64,000 nucleotides of DNA from Comamonas badia DSM 17552 (lineage in GTDB: Bacteria; Pseudomonadota; Gammaproteobacteria; Burkholderiales; Burkholderiaceae_C). The notes beneath the pieces are model-generated. The model made no database searches and had not been told where the DNA came from. It worked only from the letters and a program-made list of their open reading frames with translations. Shown here in pieces: positions 20,144 to 29,800 of this stretch. The DNA is taken from contig NZ_AXVM01000002.1 of assembly GCF_000484635.1 (NCBI RefSeq), positions 124,001 to 188,000 on the forward strand. The letters run 5' to 3'. A program made the translations under genes and the position numbers. Position 1 is the first letter of the stretch. Each line of letters begins with the position of its first letter.

Positions 20144-20506
20144 ATGAGTACCCGCAAAACCATCACGCTCTACGGCATCCCCAACTGCAGCACGGTCAAA
20201 AAGGCACGCAGCTGGCTTGAAGGCTGCGGTGTCAGCTATCAATTCCATGATTTCAAGAAGAGCGGCGTGCCGGTGGAGCAGCTGCAGTCCTGGATCGCCG
20301 CCGTAGGCTGGGAGACGCTTGTCAACCGCCGGGGCACCACCTGGCGCACGCTGGCGCCACAGCGGCAGGCCGCCGTGGCGGATGCCGCGAGCGCCAGCGC
20401 GCTGATGCTGGCGCAGCCTTCCGTGATCAAGCGTCCGGTGGTGGATTGGGGCGATGCGACCACGGTGGGCTTTGACCCGCTGGACTGGCAGCAACGGCTG
20501 GGCTGA
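20144..20506 (+). CDS. ArsC/Spx-family reductase-like protein (YffB type)
   Basis: The 120-residue protein has a thioredoxin-like fold with the active-site pattern YGIPNCSTVKKARSWLE, with one cysteine (residue 15) and the nearby lysines. It then has FHDFKKSGV and the C-terminal VIKRPVVDWG. This matches the YffB-like subgroup of the arsenate-reductase family, where arsenate reduction is usually not shown. ATG 20144 is preferred because of a GGA seven bases upstream. It is divergent from folC, with start codons about 50 bases apart. Confidence 0.85.
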   Translation: MSTRKTITLYGIPNCSTVKKARSWLEGCGVSYQFHDFKKSGVPVEQLQSWIAAVGWETLVNRRGTTWRTLAPQRQAAVADAASASALMLAQPSVIKRPVVDWGDATTVGFDPLDWQQRLG

Positions 20507-20614
20507 GGTTTTACGCAGCTTTACTCGGCGCACTGAACGGCTTCACGCATGCAACCTACACTCTGAACCAGAGTCCAAACAAGGGCTATGGGTCGATCCG
20601 AAAGGAGTTTCACC

Positions 20615-21298
20615 ATGAACAAAATCGCCACACTCGCACTCCTTGCCACTGCCGCCGCGCTTTCCCTGCAGGTGCAGGCACAGACGCCGCCCCAGGGCCG
20701 CGAAATGGGCCGCGTGCTCTCGGTCACGCCCGTGTCGCAGCAGGTGGCGGTACCGCAGCAGGTCTGCAACAACGAGACCGTCTACAGCGGCGGGCGCCAG
20801 CCCAGCGGCGCGGGCGCCGTGCTCGGCGCCGTCGCTGGCGGCTTGCTGGGCAACACGATCGGCGGCGGTTCCGGGCGCGCCGTGGCTACCGCCGCGGGCG
20901 TCTTTGGCGGCGCCCTCCTGGGCAACCAGGTGGAAGGCGGCAACAGCCCCGGCTACCAGAACGTGCAGCGCTGCACCACGCAGACGCGCTACGACAACCA
21001 GTTCCTCGGCTATGACGTGGTGTATGAATACGGCGGACGCCAATACACCACGCGCACGCAGCAGGACCCGGGCCAGTGGATTCCCGTGACGGTGCAGCCC
21101 GCCGTCGCGCCCGCGGCACCGCCTTCCAGCTATCCCCAGGGCTACGGCTACGGTTACGATTCCGTGCAGCCCGGGGTGGTGGTGACGGAGACGCCGGTCT
21201 ACACCTCGCCGGTCTACGTGTCGCCGTCCTACGGCGCCACCATCGAATACAACCGCGGCGGCGGCTGGGACCACGGCTATCGCCGCCACTGGCGCTGA
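20615..21298 (+). CDS. Glycine-zipper 2TM-domain envelope protein
   Basis: Starts at ATG 20615, which follows AAGGAG. Residues 1-22 form a signal peptide (MNKIATLALLATAAALSLQV ending AQA/QT-type). Residues about 70-110 hold a glycine-zipper pair (AVLGAVAGGLLGNTIGGG, then AGVFGGALLGNQVEGG), and the C-terminus is Tyr/Gly-rich. No lipobox Cys follows the signal peptide, so it is probably periplasmic or outer-membrane associated, like SlyB/YcfJ-type proteins. The specific role is unknown. Confidence 0.85.
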   Translation: MNKIATLALLATAAALSLQVQAQTPPQGREMGRVLSVTPVSQQVAVPQQVCNNETVYSGGRQPSGAGAVLGAVAGGLLGNTIGGGSGRAVATAAGVFGGALLGNQVEGGNSPGYQNVQRCTTQTRYDNQFLGYDVVYEYGGRQYTTRTQQDPGQWIPVTVQPAVAPAAPPSSYPQGYGYGYDSVQPGVVVTETPVYTSPVYVSPSYGATIEYNRGGGWDHGYRRHWR

Positions 21299-22729
<1,431 letters not shown>

Positions 22730-22740
22730 GCGTTAAATCG

Positions 22741-22783
22741 GCCTGCAGCGCTTGCCCATCAAGCGCTGGCAGCTATCAAAAAC
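22741..22783 (-). repeat. Dispersed REP-like repeat, copy 4
   Basis: The minus strand reads GATAGCTGCCAGCGCTTG, six bases, then CAAGCGCTGCAGGC; the two halves AGCGCTTG/CAAGCGCT form a perfect inverted repeat. Located just after argG and directly before its terminator. Confidence 0.7.
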
Positions 22784-22809
22784 GCCAGCCTATTCGCTGG
22801 CGTTTTTTT
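22781..22809 (+). terminator. Rho-independent terminator of argG
   Basis: AACGCCAGC (22781-22789), six-base loop, GCTGGCGTT (22796-22804), running into seven T's (22803-22809). Confidence 0.92.
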
Positions 22810-22845
22810 GCGCCATGATGATGGGGTTCCTGCAAGGATGCCAAC

Positions 22846-23736
22846 ATGTTTTCCGGTCTGAGCGCCTTTCCCCTGACCCCTTTGAGCGAAACCGCCATCG
22901 ACGAGACGGCCTTCGCCCGGCTGATCGAGCGCCTGGCGACGGCCGGTGTCGATTCCATCGCCGCGCTGGGCTCCACCGGAAGCTACGCCTACCTCGACCG
23001 CGCCGAGCGCGCGCGCATCGCGCGGCTGGCCGTGCGCCACGCGGGCGGCGTGCCTGTGATCGTCGGCATAGGCGCGCTGCGCACGCGCGAGGTGCTGGCG
23101 CTGGCACAGGACGCGCAGCAGGCGGGCGCGCAAGGCGTGCTGCTGGCGCCCGTCTCCTATCAGAAACTGTCCGATGGCGAAGTCTTTGGTCTCTACGAAG
23201 ACGTCACCCGCGAGCTGTCGGTGCCGCTGTGCGTGTACGACAACCCGGGCACCACGCATTTCGAATTCAGCGACGCGCTGCACGCCCGCATCGCGCGGCT
23301 GCCCCGGGTGGCGTCGATCAAGATTCCCCCGGTTCCCGCGGACCCCGAGGCGGCCCGCGCCCGCGTGCAGCGGCTGCGCGCGCTGATCCCGGCGCAGGTG
23401 ACGATAGGCATCAGCGGCGACGCCTCGGGCGCCACAGGTTTGATCGCGGGGTGCGAGGCCTGGTACTCGGCGCTCGCCGGTACGTTCCCGCGCATCCCCC
23501 TGGCCATCACGCGGGCCGCGCGGGCGGGGAACGCGCCAGAGGCGCAGCGGCTGTCCGGCCAACTGGCGCCGCTGTGGGCGCTGTTCGGGCAATACGGCAG
23601 CCTGCGCGCCATCGCCACGGCGGCGGAGTTGGCGGGGCTGGTCCCGGCCCCCTGCCTGCCGCGGCCGATTCAATCGCTGGAGGGCGAGGCACGGCAGCGC
23701 CTGGGCGCGCTGCTCGATCGGCTGGAGCTGACGTAA
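22846..23736 (+). CDS. DapA/N-acetylneuraminate lyase superfamily protein
   Basis: The 296-residue TIM-barrel protein has GLSAFPLTPL at the start and the phosphate-type loop ALGSTGSYAYL. The active-site Tyr lies in PLCVYDNPGTTH (around residue 126) and a Schiff-base Lys in RVASIKIPP (around 153). The family includes dihydrodipicolinate synthase and several pyruvate- or 2-oxoacid-dependent aldolases. Being monocistronic and not beside lysine genes, it is probably a catabolic or uncharacterised aldolase rather than the housekeeping DapA. Confidence 0.85.
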   Translation: MFSGLSAFPLTPLSETAIDETAFARLIERLATAGVDSIAALGSTGSYAYLDRAERARIARLAVRHAGGVPVIVGIGALRTREVLALAQDAQQAGAQGVLLAPVSYQKLSDGEVFGLYEDVTRELSVPLCVYDNPGTTHFEFSDALHARIARLPRVASIKIPPVPADPEAARARVQRLRALIPAQVTIGISGDASGATGLIAGCEAWYSALAGTFPRIPLAITRAARAGNAPEAQRLSGQLAPLWALFGQYGSLRAIATAAELAGLVPAPCLPRPIQSLEGEARQRLGALLDRLELT

Positions 23737-23758
23737 ACGCCCGCAGCCGGTTACTGCC

Positions 23759-24466
23759 TCACTGGCTGCGCTGCTGCTGCCATTGCACCCAACCCCGCGC
23801 CCGCAGTTCGCACGCCGGGCACTGGCCGCAGCCATAACCCCAGTCGTGCAGCACGTCGCGTTCGCCCAGGTAGCAGGTGTGCGATTCGCGGCGGATCAGC
23901 TCCACCAGCGCATCGCCGCCGAGCTGCTGCGCCAGCGCCCAGGTGGCGGCCTTGCCCAGCCACATCAGCGGCGTTTCGACCACCAGCGGGCGCTCCACGC
24001 CCAGGCTCAGCGCCACCTGCAGCGCCTTGAGCGTGTTGTCGCGGCAGTCGGGGTAGCCGGAATAATCGGTCTCGCTCATGCCGCCCACCAGCACCGTCAG
24101 ATCGCGCCGGTAGGCCAGCGCCGCCGCCAGCGTGAAGAACAGCAGATTGCGCCCCGGCACGAAGGTGTTGGGCAGGCCATCCTGCTGCAGCGCGATGGCC
24201 ACTGCGTCCGTCATCGCGCTGCCGCCCAGCTGGCGCAGCACGTCCACCTGCAACAGATGGTCCTGGCCCAGCGCACCCGGCCAGGGCAGAGCGGCCATGC
24301 CGGCGCGCAGCTGCTGGCGGCAATCGAGTTCGACGCGGTGGCGCTGGCCATAGTCAAAGCCGATGGTCTCCACCACGGCATGGCGCGAGAGCGCCCAGGC
24401 CAGGCAGGTGGCGGAATCCTGCCCGCCGGAAAACAGCACCAGCGCGCGGCGCGTATCGGGCGTCAC
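23759..24466 (-). CDS. queC: 7-cyano-7-deazaguanine synthase QueC
   Basis: ATP-dependent conversion of carboxydeazaguanine to preQ0 in queuosine synthesis. GTG 24466 ([15 protein letters not shown]) is chosen; it lies four bases after the yhhQ stop and gives 235 residues. The PP-loop [15 protein letters not shown] is at the N-terminus and the zinc cluster [13 protein letters not shown] near the C-terminus; [12 protein letters not shown] and [15 protein letters not shown] are family signatures. It probably forms an operon with yhhQ behind the riboswitch at 25158-25190. Confidence 0.95.
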   Translation of the reverse strand: MTPDTRRALVLFSGGQDSATCLAWALSRHAVVETIGFDYGQRHRVELDCRQQLRAGMAALPWPGALGQDHLLQVDVLRQLGGSAMTDAVAIALQQDGLPNTFVPGRNLLFFTLAAALAYRRDLTVLVGGMSETDYSGYPDCRDNTLKALQVALSLGVERPLVVETPLMWLGKAATWALAQQLGGDALVELIRRESHTCYLGERDVLHDWGYGCGQCPACELRARGWVQWQQQRSQ

Positions 24467-24470
24467 GGCG

Positions 24471-25151
24471 TTACGGCGCCACGGCCATGGACTGCGCCGG
24501 CCGCAGCCAGCGCATGACGGCGGCCAGCACCACGCCATAGGCCGGCACGAAGACCGCCAGGCTCACACCCAGCTTGATGGCGTAGTCCACCCAGGCGATC
24601 TCCACCCAGTGCGCGGCCATGAAGGCATCGCTGCTGTGCCAGAAGGCGATCGAAAAGAAGGCCGCGGTATCGAACCACTGCCCCACCACGGCCGAGGCGG
24701 CCGGCGCCAGCCACCAAGCGGCATGGCGCTGGCGGATGCGGTCGAACACCTGGATGTCCAGCAGCTGCCCCAGCACGTAGGCGGCAAAGCTGGCGAACGC
24801 GATGCGAAAGACGAAGGTATTGAATTCGCCCAGCGCCGCCAGGCCATTGAAGCCGCCTTCGCGAAACAGCACGCCCACCACGTAGGAGGCGAGCAGCGCG
24901 GGCAGCATGGCCCGGCCGATCACCCGCCGCGCGCTGTGCTTGCCTATGAGACGCACCGTGAGATCAGTCGCGAGAAAGATGAAGGGAAAGCTGAACGCGC
25001 CCCAGGTGCTGTGAAAGCCGAAGAGCTGCATCGGCAGCTGCACCAGATAGTTGCTGGCGATGACGATGGCGATGTGCAGCGCCACCAGGAGGGAGAGGTA
25101 CAGGGGAAGGCGCCGCGCCACGGGCTGCGGCGGCGCGCAAAGCGAAGTCAT
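24471..25151 (-). CDS. yhhQ: Queuosine precursor transporter (YhhQ/COG1738)
   Basis: Inner-membrane carrier for preQ0/preQ1-type bases. The 226-residue protein has about six membrane segments (about 17-38, 47-64, 84-99, 117-131, 147-167, 189-210). Family motifs include ASNYLV, the [17 protein letters not shown] segment and the later [16 protein letters not shown] nine bases upstream is the ribosome site and lies inside the candidate riboswitch. queC follows directly, so salvage and synthesis of the precursor are genetically linked. Confidence 0.93.
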   Translation of the reverse strand: MTSLCAPPQPVARRLPLYLSLLVALHIAIVIASNYLVQLPMQLFGFHSTWGAFSFPFIFLATDLTVRLIGKHSARRVIGRAMLPALLASYVVGVLFREGGFNGLAALGEFNTFVFRIAFASFAAYVLGQLLDIQVFDRIRQRHAAWWLAPAASAVVGQWFDTAAFFSIAFWHSSDAFMAAHWVEIAWVDYAIKLGVSLAVFVPAYGVVLAAVMRWLRPAQSMAVAP

Positions 25152-25157
25152 GCGAAT

Positions 25158-25190
25158 CCTTTTTTGATGGGGGCGAGGGAACCCAGGAGG
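25158..25190 (-). promoter_or_regulatory. Probable preQ1-I riboswitch controlling yhhQ-queC
   Basis: Minus-strand RNA upstream of yhhQ can fold as a class I preQ1 aptamer. P1 is UGGG (25185-25182) with CCCA (25171-25168). A nine-base loop UUCCCUCGC follows, then a C at 25172 in the place of the preQ1-pairing cytosine. An A-rich tail UC-AAAAAA-GGA follows, whose GGA can pair with UCC in the loop to make P2. The GGA belongs to the Shine-Dalgarno site of yhhQ, so ligand binding would hide it. The order stem, nine-base loop, C, stem, A-tail matches the Thermoanaerobacter and Bacillus examples I know. The short 4-bp P1 is the main weakness. Confidence 0.65.
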
Positions 25191-25237
25191 GCGCTATTGT
25201 AGCGGTACCAAAAGGCCAAAAAATCCATCAAATCAAC

Positions 25238-25282
25238 ATGCAGCACTTGTGTGGAAAGCGCCTGCAGCTATATTTTCAATAG
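25238..25282 (-). repeat. Dispersed REP-like repeat, copy 5
   Basis: The minus strand reads ATATAGCTGCAGGCGCTT, six bases, then CAAGTGCTGCATG, in the spacer between yhhQ and ppnP. Confidence 0.65.
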
Positions 25283-25368
25283 TTTCGCCACTTGCCTCTC
25301 CGGCATGCCACCGGCGGTCGGCAGGGCAGCTACCATTGCCGCCTGCTTTTTCAACCCTGCAACCCGCC

Positions 25369-25689
25369 ATGACCGCCACCACCCAGATTGCCAACGTCAC
25401 CCTTGCCACCCAGGCCAACGTGTATTTCGGCGGCAAATGCGTCTCGCACAGCTTCACGCTGGCGGACGGCACGCGCAAGAGCGCGGGCGTGGTACTGGCG
25501 GCGGAACTCACCTTCAGCACCGGCGCGACTGAAATCATGGAATGCGTGGCGGGCGCCTGCGAATACCGGCTGGCTGGCAGTGATGCATGGCAGAAATCCG
25601 CTCCCGGCGAGCGCTTTGCCATCCCCGCAGAGTCGTCGTTCGACATCCGCGTGGCCGAGGTCTACCACTACCTCTGCCACTACGCCTGA
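25369..25689 (+). CDS. ppnP: Pyrimidine/purine nucleoside phosphorylase PpnP
   Basis: Small cupin enzyme (formerly YaiE/DUF1255) that cleaves several nucleosides with phosphate. ATG 25369 gives 106 residues. Family parts are ANVYFGGKCVSHSFTLADGTRKSAGVV, the central MECVAGACEYRL and the C-terminal VYHYLCHYA. The spacer before it carries a repeat copy; the 110 bases after it hold no recognisable signal. Confidence 0.9.
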   Translation: MTATTQIANVTLATQANVYFGGKCVSHSFTLADGTRKSAGVVLAAELTFSTGATEIMECVAGACEYRLAGSDAWQKSAPGERFAIPAESSFDIRVAEVYHYLCHYA

Positions 25690-25805
25690 AACGGGTCCGC
25701 CTTCGGCCGTCCAACGTCGTTGGCTCGCCTTGCCGTGCGCCAGCACTGTCTTCGGCTTGCCGCCTTGTTGCCCGACCGAATCCAAACCCGCATGAATCGG
25801 CAGCG

Positions 25806-26888
25806 CTACACCACCACCGGCTCGGGCTGCAGCAGGATGCCGAAGCGCTCGTAGACGCTGGTCTGAATCGCCTTGGCCAGCGTCATCACCTCGCCGCCGG
25901 TCACGCTCGTGTCCGGGCTGTGCCGATCACCGCGGTTGACCAGCACCAGCGCCTGCTTTTCATAGACCCCCGCACGCCCCACGGTCTTGCCGCGCCAGCC
26001 GCAGGCGTCGATGAGCCAGCCCGCGGCCAGCTTGATGCTGCCGTCGGGCATCGGGTAGTGCACGATTTTTGGCTCGCGCGCGATGATGTCGCGGCACTGT
26101 TCGGGCGTCACCGCCGGGTTCTTGAAGAAGCTGCCGGCATTGCCCAGCACGGCCGGGTCGGGCAGCTTGGCCTGGCGGATCTGGCACACCCAGTCAAAAA
26201 TCCGGCGCGCATCGGGCTGGGCGATGCCGGCCTCCTCGCGCTTCCTCTGCAAATCCAGATATTCCAGCTCGGGCCGCCAGGCCTTGGGCAAGGCCAGCCG
26301 CACGCTGGTGATCAGCGCCCGGCCCGCCAGCCCCATGCCGCGCTGCCAGCCGGCGCCCTGCCCCGCCACGGGCGCGGCGTGCTTGAAGACCGAATCGCGG
26401 TAGCCGAAGGCGCACTGCGCCGCATCCAGCGCAAACGCCTGTCCCGTCAGGCAATCAACGGCCGAGAGCGAATGAAAGCGGTCCTGCAGTTCCACGCCGT
26501 AGGCACCGATGTTCTGCACCGGCGCGGCGCCCACGGTGCCCGGAATCAGCGCCAGGTTCTCCAGCCCCGGCCAGCCCTGCTGCAGCGTCCAAGCCACGAA
26601 TGCGTGCCAGTCAACGCCGGCCCCGGCCTGCACGATCCAGTGCCGGGCGGTTTCCTCCACCAGCGCCATGCCCGGGATTTCCACCTTCAGCACCAGCGGC
26701 TCCACGTCACCGGTCAGCACGATGTTGCTGCCGCCGCCGAGCACGAAAAACGGCTGGCGCGCCAGATCGAAGTGCGCGGCGGCCTCCTGCACGGCGGCCT
26801 CGCTGTGCAGACGCACCAGCTCGCGTGCGCGCGCGGCGATGCCGAAGCTGTTGGCACTTTGCAGTGATGCATTCTTCTCGACTAACAT
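25806..26888 (-). CDS. murB: UDP-N-acetylenolpyruvoylglucosamine reductase MurB
   Basis: FAD enzyme of peptidoglycan precursor synthesis. ATG 26888 ([17 protein letters not shown]) gives 360 residues, the E. coli-type I form. FAD-binding motifs are [15 protein letters not shown] (about 47-61) and [22 protein letters not shown] (about 112-133). The catalytic Ser is expected in [10 protein letters not shown]. It is divergent from yajQ with about 66 bases between starts. Confidence 0.95.
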   Translation of the reverse strand: MLVEKNASLQSANSFGIAARARELVRLHSEAAVQEAAAHFDLARQPFFVLGGGSNIVLTGDVEPLVLKVEIPGMALVEETARHWIVQAGAGVDWHAFVAWTLQQGWPGLENLALIPGTVGAAPVQNIGAYGVELQDRFHSLSAVDCLTGQAFALDAAQCAFGYRDSVFKHAAPVAGQGAGWQRGMGLAGRALITSVRLALPKAWRPELEYLDLQRKREEAGIAQPDARRIFDWVCQIRQAKLPDPAVLGNAGSFFKNPAVTPEQCRDIIAREPKIVHYPMPDGSIKLAAGWLIDACGWRGKTVGRAGVYEKQALVLVNRGDRHSPDTSVTGGEVMTLAKAIQTSVYERFGILLQPEPVVV

Positions 26889-26954
26889 CCCGGGAATTGT
26901 CGCACCCGCACCGTTCAGAAAGCGGCCGCGACACCGCAGCACCAGAGGAAACCC

Positions 26955-27440
26955 ATGCCATCGTTTGACACCGTTTGTGAAGCCGATTTCGTTGAAGTGA
27001 AGAATGCCGTGGACAACGCCGCCAAGGAAGTTGGCACGCGCTTTGACTTCAAGGGCACCTCGGCGGCCATCGAGCTCAAGGATAAGGAGATCACGCTCAC
27101 GGGCGATGCCGATTTCCAGTTGCAGCAGCTGCAGGACATCCTGCGCGCCAAGCTCACCAAGCGCAGCGTGGACGTGCGCTTTCTGGATGTCGAGAAACCC
27201 CAGAAGGCGGGCGGCGACAAGCTCAGGCAGCTGGTGAAGGTCAAGAACGGCATCGATGCCGAGCAGGGTAAGAAGATTCAGCGCCTCATCAAGGACAGCA
27301 AACTCAAGCTGCAGGCCGCCATCCAGGACGGCAAGGTGCGCGTCACCGGCGCCAAGCGCGACGACCTGCAGGCCGCCATGGCGCTGCTGCGCAAGGAAGT
27401 GGCCGATCTGCCGCTGACCTTCGACAACTTCCGCGACTGA
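26955..27440 (+). CDS. yajQ: YajQ-family nucleotide-binding protein
   Basis: The 161-residue protein has the two-domain YajQ fold ([21 protein letters not shown] ... [24 protein letters not shown] [36 protein letters not shown]). Xanthomonas and Pseudomonas relatives bind c-di-GMP and act in virulence regulation; whether this one does is not visible. It begins a plus-strand run with the protease-like and HD-like genes. Confidence 0.95.
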   Translation: MPSFDTVCEADFVEVKNAVDNAAKEVGTRFDFKGTSAAIELKDKEITLTGDADFQLQQLQDILRAKLTKRSVDVRFLDVEKPQKAGGDKLRQLVKVKNGIDAEQGKKIQRLIKDSKLKLQAAIQDGKVRVTGAKRDDLQAAMALLRKEVADLPLTFDNFRD

Positions 27441-27454
27441 GCGGGCCCACCGCC

Positions 27455-28087
27455 ATGCAACGCCGCGCCCTTCTGCTGGCTGCCCTGCTCGCCGCGGCGC
27501 CGCTGCACGCGCAGACGCTGCGGCTGGCCGGCATTCTGGGCGGCAAGGCGCTGATGGTTTCGGGCAGCGGCACGCCGCGCGCCGTGGCGCCGGGCGAATC
27601 CATCGATGGCGTGCGCGTGGTCTCGGTCGGCCGCGAATCCGTGGTCATCGAGAGCGTGGGCGGGCGTGAAACCCTGCACCTGGGCGCCGAGCCGGTGAGC
27701 GTCGGCACGCATGGCAGCGCACCCCAGCAGCTCACGCTGTATGCCGATGCGCGCGGGCATTTCGTCAGCGGCGGGCAGATCAACGGCCGGCCGGTGCAGT
27801 ACATGGTGGATACCGGCGCCACCGCCGTCTCGCTGGGCCGCGCCGAGGCCGAGCGCCTGGGCATTCGCGTGCAGCAAGGCCAGCCGGTGCGCATGCAGAC
27901 GGCCAACGGCGTGGCCGAAGGCTGGCGCGTGCGGCTGGACTCGGTACGCATCGGCGCGCTGGAGCAGCGCGGCGTGGAAGCCATCATCACCAGCGAGCCC
28001 ATGCCCTACGTGCTGCTGGGCAACAGCTTTCTGAAACCCTACGAGATGACGCGCAAGGGCAACGAGCTCCTGCTGCAAAAGCGCTGA
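27455..28087 (+). CDS. Retropepsin-like clan AA aspartic protease (TIGR02281 type)
   Basis: Residues 1-19 form a signal peptide (LLLAALLAAAPLHA). The C-terminal domain (about 95-205) has the active-site motif YMVDTGATAVSLG (Asp119-Thr-Gly), then LGIRVQQGQPVRMQTANG and the flap-to-end segment YVLLGNSFLKPYE. The single-lobe architecture implies a dimer. It is expected in the periplasm or anchored to the membrane by the uncleaved signal. It lies 14 bases after yajQ. Confidence 0.85.
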   Translation: MQRRALLLAALLAAAPLHAQTLRLAGILGGKALMVSGSGTPRAVAPGESIDGVRVVSVGRESVVIESVGGRETLHLGAEPVSVGTHGSAPQQLTLYADARGHFVSGGQINGRPVQYMVDTGATAVSLGRAEAERLGIRVQQGQPVRMQTANGVAEGWRVRLDSVRIGALEQRGVEAIITSEPMPYVLLGNSFLKPYEMTRKGNELLLQKR

Positions 28088-28089
28088 CC

Positions 28090-29064
28090 ATGGCCACCGC
28101 CAACGCCGACGACGAATACGAGGATTTGCTGAGCCAGTGGCTCGATCTGGAGGCGGCGCTTTCCATGCTGCTGCTGCACCCCGCGCTGGTGCCGGAGTTC
28201 AACGCCAGGCTGCGCCAGTGCGACCAGTGGCTGCAGGAAATCGTCGGCCACGATACGGATGCCGCGCTGTACCTGATGTTCCAGCTCGCCAGCACCTCCA
28301 CCGCGGGCTACAGCGCGTCGCACGCGCTGGTGTGCGCCACGCTGTGCCAGATCCTGGCGCAGGAACTGCAGCTGCCGCGCCATGAACGCGAAAGCCTGGT
28401 GCGCGCCGCCATCACGATGAACATCGCCATGACCGCGCTGCAGAACCAGCTGGCGCTGCAGCACGAGCCCTTGAGCAGCGAGCAGAAGCACGCCGTCGCC
28501 GCGCACCCCGAAAAGGGCGTGGCGCAGCTGGAAGACCTCAACATCCGGGACGATCTCTGGCTCGACGTCGTTGCCGCGCACCACGCCACGCCGCCCGTGC
28601 GCACCACGCTGGCCAGCCTGCCGGCCGAATCGCGCCTGACGCACATCCTGGCGACGGTGGACCGCTACGCCGCGATGATCTCGCCGCGCAAATCCCGCCC
28701 GGGCCGCACCGCCAGCGATTCCGTGCGCGCCATCGCCGGCCAGCCGGAGCAGCAGGACGACGATGTCGCCGTGGCGCTCATGCGCACCGTCGGCCTGTGC
28801 CCGCCGGGCACCTTCGTGCAGCTGAGCAATGGCGATACGGCCGTCGTGCTGCGCCGCAGCGAGCGCGTGAACTTCCCGCTGGTCGCCAGCGTGGCCGATG
28901 CGCACGGCGAAGCACTGGCCGCGCCGGTGCTCTACCACACCGTGCGCGGCCAGCCCCAGGTTGCCGCCGCGCTGGCCCGCTCGGCCGTCACGACGAACAT
29001 CAACCACCACATGATGGTGCGCCTGGGGTTGTTCGCCGCGCAGGCGGCGAAGCCGCCGCGCTGA
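28090..29064 (+). CDS. Degenerate HD-domain protein (HD-GYP-like fold)
   Basis: This 324-residue protein starts two bases after the protease stop. Residues about 70-225 follow the helical order of HD-GYP domains: a helix with YSASHALVCATLCQIL, then RAAITMNIAMTALQ where HDIGK is expected. A segment AAHPEKGVAQLEDL and VVAAHHATPP follow. The metal-binding HD pair is absent: the HD position reads MN, although several later histidines remain. So it may be a signalling scaffold or c-di-GMP sensor rather than an enzyme. The rest of the C-terminus (VQLSNGDTAVVLRR) resembles the regulatory tail seen in HD-GYP proteins. Confidence 0.65.
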   Translation: MATANADDEYEDLLSQWLDLEAALSMLLLHPALVPEFNARLRQCDQWLQEIVGHDTDAALYLMFQLASTSTAGYSASHALVCATLCQILAQELQLPRHERESLVRAAITMNIAMTALQNQLALQHEPLSSEQKHAVAAHPEKGVAQLEDLNIRDDLWLDVVAAHHATPPVRTTLASLPAESRLTHILATVDRYAAMISPRKSRPGRTASDSVRAIAGQPEQQDDDVAVALMRTVGLCPPGTFVQLSNGDTAVVLRRSERVNFPLVASVADAHGEALAAPVLYHTVRGQPQVAAALARSAVTTNINHHMMVRLGLFAAQAAKPPR

Positions 29065-29088
29065 GCCGCCGCGCGGCGCACCGGCCCG

Positions 29089-29721
29089 TCAGGGCTTTTT
29101 GCCGGCGCCCAGCTTGGGCTCCGTGCCCCGAACCAGGCGCTGGATGTTGGCCGCGTGCCGCCAGGCCAGCAGACCGGCCATCACGGCGATCGCCAGCGCA
29201 ACGCCGGGGTGCATCTCCCACAGCACGCCGCCGGTCAGCACGTAGAAAAACGGTGCGAATGCCGCGGCGATGAGCGAGGCGAATGACACCCAGCGAAAGA
29301 ACGCCAGGATGATGACGAAGGTGGCCACCGTCGCCAGCGCCAGCCAGCCGCTGATGCCCAGCAGCACGCCCAGTGCCGTCGCCACGCCCTTGCCGCCCTT
29401 GAAGCCGAAGAACACCGGCCACAGGTGCCCGGCGAACGCCGCCAGCCCCGCCAGCGCCACCGTGCCCTCGCCCAGCCCGTGGTCCGGGCCCAGGCTGCGC
29501 ACCAGGAACACCGGCAGCCAGCCCTTGGCGGCATCCAGCAGCAGCGTCACCACCGCCGCCGCCTTGGAGCCCGAGCGCAGCACATTCGTCGCCCCCGGGT
29601 TCTTGCTGCCGTAGCTGCGTGGATCGGACAGCCCCATGGCGCGGCTGACGATGACGGCGAACGACAGGGAACCGAGCAGATAGGCGGCGGCGATCGCCAA
29701 GACGCTGTAGAAAAAAGGCAC
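29089..29721 (-). CDS. plsY: Glycerol-3-phosphate acyltransferase PlsY
   Basis: Transfers acyl groups from acyl-phosphate to glycerol-3-phosphate in phospholipid synthesis. GTG 29721 is chosen (MPFFYSVLAIAAAYLLGS), giving 210 residues with a GAG-rich ribosome site. The PlsY loops are SYGSKNPGATNVLRSG (loop 1), FGFKGGKGVATALG (loop 2) and WRHAANIQRL (loop 3). Membrane segments alternate with these loops. Confidence 0.93.
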   Translation of the reverse strand: MPFFYSVLAIAAAYLLGSLSFAVIVSRAMGLSDPRSYGSKNPGATNVLRSGSKAAAVVTLLLDAAKGWLPVFLVRSLGPDHGLGEGTVALAGLAAFAGHLWPVFFGFKGGKGVATALGVLLGISGWLALATVATFVIILAFFRWVSFASLIAAAFAPFFYVLTGGVLWEMHPGVALAIAVMAGLLAWRHAANIQRLVRGTEPKLGAGKKP

Positions 29722-29800
29722 GGGAGCTCTCTCGACAAGAAGATGTAAACGGGTACGCCATTTTGCCAGCCACCCCGGGTGGCGGAACGCGCGTGCGGCC

